From: a virus
IMG/VR virus record: IMGVR_UViG_3300030331_005568
Coordinates: 15,909-35,967 of that record
Strand: one strand, 5' to 3'
Length of the DNA: 20,059 nt
Both the position numbers and the translations under genes were made by a program. Below the pieces are notes generated by a model. The model ran no database searches and had not been told where the DNA came from. It saw only the letters and a list, made by a program, of their open reading frames with translations. Positions 17,101 through 20,059 of this stretch are shown piece by piece (position 1 is the first letter of the stretch; every line of letters begins with the position of its first letter).

Positions 17101-17316
17101 ACAAATCATGTTACTAAATTTAGTCAACCATTTAAAGAGCAAATGTTTAATGGAGCACAAAACACAAATCCAGGATTTTTAAACGTACAATATGAAGATT
17201 ATTCAAGCGCATCATTTTATTCAGTTACTGTAACTGGTGGTGAAAATCAAATTATTATTAAAGGTGATAGCTCTGCTGACTTGGATGATAATAGTAGAAT
17301 AATGTATGATGATTAA
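11176..17316 (+). CDS. Giant multidomain tail/fibre protein: dockerin-like pair, LamG, tail-protein-like core, second concanavalin-like domain
   Basis: This 2046-residue protein is the largest in the window. In order: two dockerin-like modules at 140-242; unassigned residues 270-490; a helical, probably coiled segment at 495-556 ending FTPYERFLYFDAQT; a LamG-like domain at about 787-1040 (LAYYDYQ ... FDRSGNNNTL ... FTMATYYKS ... FHHIAMTYDN ... GSVFFDGVL ... DETRFYTRALTPSEINQLF); a core at about 1105-1236 (MKDFLNLQGEQYDLIRNHID ... WRKTLNNLIYIYKSKGTKNS ... RGLLNVYGYPPDVL) like phage tail proteins that carry the 'K-x-K-G-T-x-x-S-(I/V)-x-x-L-(L/I)-x-x-(Y/F)-G' motif; a second concanavalin-like domain at about 1283-1490; and a C-terminal region (1669-2046) with VPARSTFGDE and GVEIKPTLLEKQKYQ. 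AAGGAG at 11163-11168, seven bases before ATG, and the TAATG overlap with the preceding gene fix the start. It is likely a baseplate-linked or fibre-scaffold protein; the tail link rests on the central motif. Confidence 0.7.
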   Translation: MPDFEFEFNQNDKDLIVSQQDAVFGESNSDYIRLTIYPSEAIDNIVTLQDNSQAIFYSSLSPTPFNINVSPFGVGLDELKIKTIGGSFADINDFKIYKTDSNEIYIKPNEIFNKFELPEGDYKIQIDFLNQVTPIKIEDLPFPEYLQEFDIEQSGNSQNTIDVQDAVRWTEVNRLDIADYIVGNVLGGGVVIPTAMSKAQYLETLPFPQYFEEFDINADGDITSIDVTDWVAAGRIDISEHLESIIENGTVDEIPKASDTDEELASPPEAYFPDLEILESYSDEEIEIRPIENFYATEDLSAAGQHYQFIIKQISTSRKEIRLKLINTKIFNDSSIISQLTTEFNQGLDKYQFKHVLNTGTGDHIPIMNYQFDKITDGRDNQSIILKLYEPLPTSVGNLSMVTIEKEVLTTQVQNIFYFSDVPDVFFGDGLQPDNQERWINNDGEIPTFQSLDELAISASIGDIEVDSLVSASDYGYPNLNTDFNEYSNHTFFGSAKKKLENFKTKVETIQSYYSEISSSLNVSSSIQGDSTFVIQKRDDLFKKINEEFKNFTPYERFLYFDAQTDSTASAPSLKNYADTLPVTLQGHVGSSVEGIELNQHNGFNVVYKHSSEKISGTHNQFIDLFTDKYKVENKPFFNYSSSIYLSFLLQGDSGSSLTWGNRQKQHSPPYPIDTLHQNTISNPNITGSEYQRYIFEASQSYFIPNTRDTGSVHDMADLDITDFDANSTKITILSGSNKTGSYQIKDSTNKYPTTVVSHSGVPFSGSVMPAGELFRIFTKNNLSSSLLAYYDYQGVTIDDNNFEVFDRSGNNNTLEFAGKGASPDGFTSASITTGVQGGDAFAFTTTGSEGNAQSGSIFLTTNQSDAPIETAPISMSAVAGDAVTGFTMATYYKSTSTKNNTTILAMDIKSGSTDVNGWSLQRLGNTIAGEVTREGVDILDDDTSEDGLKTGTLTPRDGNFHHIAMTYDNLTGTGSVFFDGVLQKQGNARGLITGSNQIYRLVVGSGAGGSQGFDDDTFDETRFYTRALTPSEINQLFLHPDGKTETKITDVKLTLKNPTDVLPFDTIFKTTSTEFTNWYNNALTTAETFDTNNIHSFENNLPLYIQESSEYKDMKDFLNLQGEQYDLIRNHIDSLGTLHKRGYKKTNSPPDNTLPMLLNNMGYQAVNPFSGSLTDSLGAYLSGITSIDDIKNATWRKTLNNLIYIYKSKGTKNSVRGLLNVYGYPPDVLKFEEFGSTPQADDAIVFSDEVPAINPPSNNFDLNLNTQTGSFGFTNQTKKLYRYIFNAKSNRILNLDWWMDDANINTFEFVYKHAQTTNTQTIVKSSGSGAQSLWDLRLIPSSDGLSSSFEFRLNNSQRGGTAIASRGFSMSLAYNEMTDGQLWNVMIQRMTGSTDGPGTIEYRLHSALQQESAIETYSFVSMSISGGLTGDSTIEGKGFFANQNWQSSGSRNHSASANLFIGETFSGSLAEIKGWSTALSVSKFRQRTLNKFSTAGNSISSHCKELIYHFKLNENYNSSSVSSSTQNLSIIDASPNLIYSDYSFTASGQLFVTSSIYGFDFINVTTLALQDNFSQNSDNNIFINPTQTLVGNLNPNQSAVDSLQSSVGKKEQIKTSPKLELYRSPQTFIDNFILDKVSGFNLEKLYGNPKEYYSQSYDEFNTFRKEFFDCYEFSTNINTFIRAQESMFNDSIAEGVKSIVPARSTFGDENSNFGVEIKPTLLEKQKYQNEKQSVEANPNTAEGIYNVNVKLSDKFANTELLTIYDSVKEGEVLKPVSISSSLEDTIMITSSISLGNTYQASTGYIHPPFLQPGGYSASIEIPNQISGGLSYLPAVTGSIGTDDTKTGSIDYASIANESYESVHKNWGVGTDNIYFINYFNTGSDGTFNTYHIDTRFVFHMIGDTEYYSASFGNSSDFMNPNRFYNRLLINNDFHSDVKYESFITDSTGEQVGRMIGKTRYFTTGSTAHGEIILPTNHVTKFSQPFKEQMFNGAQNTNPGFLNVQYEDYSSASFYSVTVTGGENQIIIKGDSSADLDDNSRIMYDD
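11593..11901 (+). other. Two dockerin/EF-hand-like modules, copies 2 and 3
   Basis: Copy 2 reads LPFPEYLQEFDIEQSG, followed by IDVQDAVRW and RLDIADYI. Its loop has one extra residue and Ser in place of the usual Asp at position 5, so it is degenerate. Copy 3 reads LPFPQYFEEFDINADG, followed by DITSIDVTDW and GRIDISEHL. Its loop D-I-N-A-D-G-D-I-T-S-I-D is a canonical EF-hand/dockerin loop (1, 3, 5, 6, 8, 9, 12 all satisfied). A spacer rich in Gly/Val separates the copies (residues 183-200). Confidence 0.65.
13534..14295 (+). other. LamG/concanavalin-like domain segment
   Basis: Residues 787-1040 of the 2046-aa protein show LAYYDYQ, FDRSGNNNTLEF, FTMATYYKS, WSLQRLG, NFHHIAMTYDN, GSVFFDGVLQ and DETRFYTRALTPSEINQLF. 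This is the usual strand order of Laminin_G_3-type domains, including the 'D-E-(V/T)-R-x-Y-x-R-A-L-(T/S)-x-x-E-I' ending. Ligand is unknown. Confidence 0.85.
14488..14883 (+). other. Tail-protein-like core segment
   Basis: Residues 1105-1236 contain YIQESSEYKDMKDFLNLQGE, LPMLLNNMGY and WRKTLNNLIYIYKSKGTKNS, then VRGLLNVYGYPPDVL. A helical segment followed by 'Y-K-S-K-G-T-x-x-S-(I/V)-x-x-L-(I/L)' and a Tyr-Gly-Tyr/Ile-Pro turn is common in tail proteins of the P2 gpI kind and in large marine-phage tail proteins. The assignment is by motif memory only. Confidence 0.5.
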
Positions 17317-17396
17317 TCTTAATTAAAAAATACTATATTTTTTCATTTTATTAATATTTATATATGAATTAAAGTATTTCTACATAGGAGAAAACA
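17317..17396 (+). promoter_or_regulatory. Only substantial intergenic region; possible promoter and strong ribosome binding site
   Basis: This gap has 80 nt, against 2-3 nt between most upstream genes. After the AT hairpin it contains ATATTTATATATGAATT (17354-17370), a plausible AT-rich promoter element, though no clear -35 box or T4-late TATAAATA is found on the + strand. AGGAG at 17386-17390, six bases before the ATG at 17397, is a clear ribosome binding site. The promoter is inferred mainly from context. Confidence 0.4.
17325..17343 (+). terminator. All-AT hairpin with T run after the giant gene
   Basis: An 8-bp perfect inverted repeat (AAAAAATA / TATTTTTT) with loop CTA lies nine bases after the stop codon of the 2046-aa gene; the right arm ends in six Ts. 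There is no G-C pair, so intrinsic termination would be weak. It sits in the only substantial intergenic gap, which supports a transcript-boundary role, but chance is possible in such AT-rich DNA. Confidence 0.35.
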
Positions 17397-18101
17397 ATGG
17401 GATATTTAGACAATACATCAATTACAGTTGATGCTGTTTTAACAAAAAAAGGAAGAGAAATTTTAAAAGATGGTGGAAGTTTGAATATAACTTCTTTTAC
17501 ACTTTCTGACACGGGAGTGGATTATACACTTTGGAATCCAGACCATCCAAGTGGTTCAGCTTTCTATGGTGAAGCAATAGAAAATTTACCTATGTTAGAA
17601 GCCAGTGTTCACGCTGAATATAATTTAAGAAATAGACTAGTTAGTTTAAATCAGAATACAATAGCAGTTCCTGCTTTAGTATTGGGTAATTTAGATACGG
17701 CTGGTGGTACGGTTTTAACATTTAATGAAGGTGATGAAAATAGTGGAACTATAAATGTTGAATTAGTTGGATATTCATCAAATCAAACTATTGGTGATAA
17801 TGGATTTCCATATTATTTTGTTATACAAGATCCATCAATTATATCAACTAATGCTAGTTTAATGAATGGATTAAGTGGAACAAGTAGACAATTTTTACAA
17901 GAACAAGATATTCCATTCGCTCAACAATATGGATTTAATGGAACTAGTTTTCAAATAACACCAATTCAGCAAGATATTGTTGGTAAATCTACAAATGTGT
18001 ATGTAGTTCACGTTGAAACTGGAGCTTACAATTCATTTACCGTAACAAATAACATTACTAAGAACCAGAGAGCTGTATTATCAACTGGTGGTGCTGGATA
18101 A
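17397..18101 (+). CDS. Conserved phage virion-type protein of unknown function (234 aa)
   Basis: The protein begins MGYLDNTSITVDAVLTKKGR and continues EILKDGG, then ITSFTLSDTGVDYTLWNPDHPSG and a later EAIENLPMLEA. I recognise this opening as a recurrent type in uncultured marine phages, where it lies beside structural genes, but I cannot name a characterised homologue. The pattern 'T-V-D-A-V-L-T-K-K-G-R-E' resembles proteins beginning with a helix that caps an assembly, followed by beta-rich sequence. There is no signal peptide, membrane segment or catalytic motif. AGGAG six bases upstream fixes the start. It is the first gene after the 80-nt gap and may head a separate transcription unit with the two following genes. 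Role inferred: minor structural protein. Confidence 0.75.
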   Translation: MGYLDNTSITVDAVLTKKGREILKDGGSLNITSFTLSDTGVDYTLWNPDHPSGSAFYGEAIENLPMLEASVHAEYNLRNRLVSLNQNTIAVPALVLGNLDTAGGTVLTFNEGDENSGTINVELVGYSSNQTIGDNGFPYYFVIQDPSIISTNASLMNGLSGTSRQFLQEQDIPFAQQYGFNGTSFQITPIQQDIVGKSTNVYVVHVETGAYNSFTVTNNITKNQRAVLSTGGAG

Positions 18102-18123
18102 TCATAAATTAGGAGATTTATAA

Positions 18124-19245
18124 ATGGCTATAGCAGGAGGAAACATAGTATTAGATTCAACGGAGGGTATGGATAAAGTTACTCAGACTGAAAAAGTAAC
18201 AAGTCCTTATTTTTCTGATGGTACAACAATACTTACACAAGGTGGAATTATATCAACATCACTTAGTGATACAAATGAAAAATATTTTTTTGGAATATCA
18301 AAAACTGGATCTGCAACTACTGAAGAGTTTAATGTTACATTTGGAAGTACAAATGGGTTTGGTGCTAATGTTGAAGCAAATACTAAATCAGAAACAGAGG
18401 TTATTTATAAACAATACGCTAATTTACTTCTGGCTCCTACAGAAGTAACTGGTGGATTTAAAATAGCTATAGGTGGTTCTGATCCTGCTAAAGGTAATGA
18501 TGCTGGAGTATTAACTGGAAAAGATACTGAAATATTTGTTCTTTCTGCTAGACGTTCTAATATGAAAGATAGATTGAATAAAGGAACTTGGGAAATTAGA
18601 CTTGGAGGAACTAGTGGAACATTAACACCAGCAGGATTAAGTTTAATAGATGATAGTAGTACAACTGAACCAACTGCGACACCTGTTGGTGATAGATACA
18701 ATATTGTTAGTGGTACAGCTGCGGCTGGAGTATTCACATCCTCAAAACACTATGGTCATTTTTATCCTGATATGGGAATATTAGTATTTAGTGCAGCTGA
18801 ATTATCCGCGTCAATACCTGGTCAAGCTAATATGCCTGCGACAGCAACAATATTTAATTCAGGTTCTCAAGGGGGATTTGACTATTTAAAAACAACAAAC
18901 TTGGATTCAAAACCAGCTCTAAGATTTATAAATAGTTTAGTAACAAGCTCAGCTGGAGGTATACTTCCAGGACTAACATTTAGAGATGAAGAGGACCAAG
19001 TAAGTGCTCAATATTTTTGTAGAGTTAGAAGTGGACAAATGAATTTTTCAAATAATCCAACATTTGTATCGGGTTCTTTAAATGAATTAAGACAATCTAC
19101 AATGAAGGGTAATCCAAATACATTTATTTCATCAGTTCAATTATACAATGATGCTGGTGATATGGTTGCAGTTGGTAATCTTTCAACACCATTAAAGAAA
19201 AACTTTAGTTCAGAAGCTACAATAAAAGTTAAATTAACTTATTAA
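18124..19245 (+). CDS. Beta-rich phage structural protein, tandem paralogue of the following gene
   Basis: This is a 373-residue protein, MAIAGGNIVLDSTEGMDKVT onward. Landmarks are VIYKQYANLLL (94-103), IFVLSARRSNMKDRLNKGTW (137-156), YGHFYPDMGILVFSA (210-224), LTFRDEEDQVSAQYFCRVRS (284-303), MNFSNNPTF and ISSVQLYNDAGDMVAVGNLS (335-354), ending IKVKLTY. The order and spacing of the last five landmarks are mirrored in the next, incomplete gene. Proteins of this type recur in marine phage structural regions, to my recollection, without known function. AGGAG at 18111-18115, eight bases before the ATG, fixes the start. No enzymatic motif. Inferred to be a virion component. Confidence 0.75.
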   Translation: MAIAGGNIVLDSTEGMDKVTQTEKVTSPYFSDGTTILTQGGIISTSLSDTNEKYFFGISKTGSATTEEFNVTFGSTNGFGANVEANTKSETEVIYKQYANLLLAPTEVTGGFKIAIGGSDPAKGNDAGVLTGKDTEIFVLSARRSNMKDRLNKGTWEIRLGGTSGTLTPAGLSLIDDSSTTEPTATPVGDRYNIVSGTAAAGVFTSSKHYGHFYPDMGILVFSAAELSASIPGQANMPATATIFNSGSQGGFDYLKTTNLDSKPALRFINSLVTSSAGGILPGLTFRDEEDQVSAQYFCRVRSGQMNFSNNPTFVSGSLNELRQSTMKGNPNTFISSVQLYNDAGDMVAVGNLSTPLKKNFSSEATIKVKLTY

Positions 19246-19257
19246 TGATGGGTTGTT

Positions 19258-20059
19258 ATGTATGTATTCGGAGAGATTGATAAATCATCGATTGTAATTG
19301 AAAGTAGTGTTGTAAATTATACTCAAAACCTTACTACTGCTTCTGCTGGTATTCAGTCAGTAAAAATAGTTTCTGGCTCAATAAACACCTCACATTGGAA
19401 CTCACTTAATGTTTTATTTTACACAAGTGGTTCTCCACTGTATGCTGGAGAGAATAAATTTAATTATAATAATTTATCAACTCAACCAACAAAGGGAGAA
19501 TTACACTTAACAAAATATCATGGATATCCAAGTAGTTCACTTGTTGTTATACCATCGGAATACTATGGTGAAAAAATAAAAGAAAAAAGTTTTAAACTTA
19601 CAGAAGTAGATGTTACTGATGGTGGTGGTAATAATCCAATTATTATAGATGATGGGTTTGGTAACTTATATTCAACTAATGCTCACCATTCTCAAAGTTC
19701 TACCAATGCATCATCATCAGAAAATTATGTTGGTAATATATTTTATGACAAAGGTTTAGCAGTAATTACAGAAACAGGTTCTTGGAGTAGTAGTGTAAAT
19801 TATTCAGATTTAGGAACAAACTATAAACTTCAATTTGATTCATTTAATACAATTACAACTAATGAGTATAATGTTACTTTAACACCTGAGTCATATAATT
19901 TGACTACAAATTATTCAATTAGAAATGTTTTATCAACATCTTCAGAATCTTTAAAATTGTCCACATCCACTTTAGCAGCCACATTTACAAGTAGTGATTT
20001 TCAACCATATATCACAACAATAAATTTATATCAACAAGGTGATTATGACACACCAGTTA
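19258..20059 (+). CDS. Phage structural protein, 3' end outside window; paralogue of the preceding gene
   Basis: The frame runs open from ATG 19258 to the window edge, giving 267 codons. The translation begins MYVFGEIDKSSIVIESS and contains HWNSLNVLFYTSGSPLY (46-62), LHLTKYHGYPSSSLVVIPSE (82-101), EKIKEKSFKLTEVDV, IIDDGFGNLYS, VGNIFYDKGLAVITETGSW (158-176), YKLQFDSFNTITTNEYNVTL (189-208) and YITTINLYQQGD (251-262). The layout parallels the preceding 373-aa protein. The start has only a weak upstream GATGGG (19247-19252); no better in-frame start is near. Type recurrent in marine phage structural regions; function unknown, probably virion. Confidence 0.75.
   Translation, partial: MYVFGEIDKSSIVIESSVVNYTQNLTTASAGIQSVKIVSGSINTSHWNSLNVLFYTSGSPLYAGENKFNYNNLSTQPTKGELHLTKYHGYPSSSLVVIPSEYYGEKIKEKSFKLTEVDVTDGGGNNPIIIDDGFGNLYSTNAHHSQSSTNASSSENYVGNIFYDKGLAVITETGSWSSSVNYSDLGTNYKLQFDSFNTITTNEYNVTLTPESYNLTTNYSIRNVLSTSSESLKLSTSTLAATFTSSDFQPYITTINLYQQGDYDTPV

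Noticed and set aside
11176-17316. A diversity-generating retroelement target, suggested by the lectin-like domains
   Set aside because: No reverse transcriptase, template repeat or adenine-biased variable repeat is visible in the window.
17355-17362. TATTTATA, the reverse complement of the T4 late promoter core TATAAATA
   Set aside because: It points toward the minus strand, where there is no gene to transcribe, and such octamers occur by chance in very AT-rich DNA.
18118-18126. TATAAATG close to the T4 late promoter core before the 373-aa gene
   Set aside because: It overlaps the start codon, so a transcript starting from it would lose the ribosome binding site.
1-20059. tRNA genes, integrase, transposase or attachment sites
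   Set aside because: I found no cloverleaf-like sequence and no mobile-element genes; almost all bases are in coding frames.

Overview
The window is AT-rich (about 30% GC by eye) and densely coding. Every gene lies on the + strand, gaps are mostly 2-3 nt, and most genes have purine-rich ribosome binding sites. The products are very large, Ser/Gly/Asn-rich, non-enzymatic proteins built from adhesion and beta-sandwich modules. This points to the late structural (tail, fibre, baseplate periphery) region of a large tailed phage, most likely a marine T4-like myovirus or a relative. The host cannot be fixed from this stretch. There are no tRNAs, integrases, transposases, replication genes or lysis genes.

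Layout. (1) 1-1464 is the 3' part of a repetitive fibre gene with VGIG(T) motifs and hexad ITASGN/ISASGD repeats. (2) 1467-17316 is a tight run of five genes with almost no intergenic DNA: a DNRLRE-like protein (416 aa), a concanavalin/LamG-like protein (596 aa), a PKD-containing protein (1150 aa), a protein with an N-terminal galactose-binding-like domain (1068 aa), and a 2046-aa multidomain protein with LamG, tail-protein-like and second concanavalin-like segments. (3) An 80-nt gap (17317-17396) is the only real intergenic region. It holds an all-AT hairpin and a good ribosome binding site. (4) 17397 to the end holds three smaller, more separately spaced virion-protein-like genes of 234 aa, 373 aa and at least 267 aa (cut by the window edge). 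The last two look like diverged tandem paralogues.

The most interesting signal is a dockerin/EF-hand-like module. Its consensus is roughly FP-x-Y-x-x-EFD-x4-(D/S)G-x-n-D(V/I)-x-n-W-x4-5-R-x-DI-x-x-(Y/H)(I/L). It occurs once in the 1068-aa protein and twice in the 2046-aa protein, and a degenerate relative lies in the 596-aa protein. The 1150-aa and 1068-aa proteins also share a paralogous C-terminal region in which the dockerin-like block is present in one and absent from the other. I infer that these genes encode co-assembling surface proteins of the virion, possibly stabilised or joined by calcium-binding modules. That is a hypothesis; the sequence shows only the motifs and the gene order.
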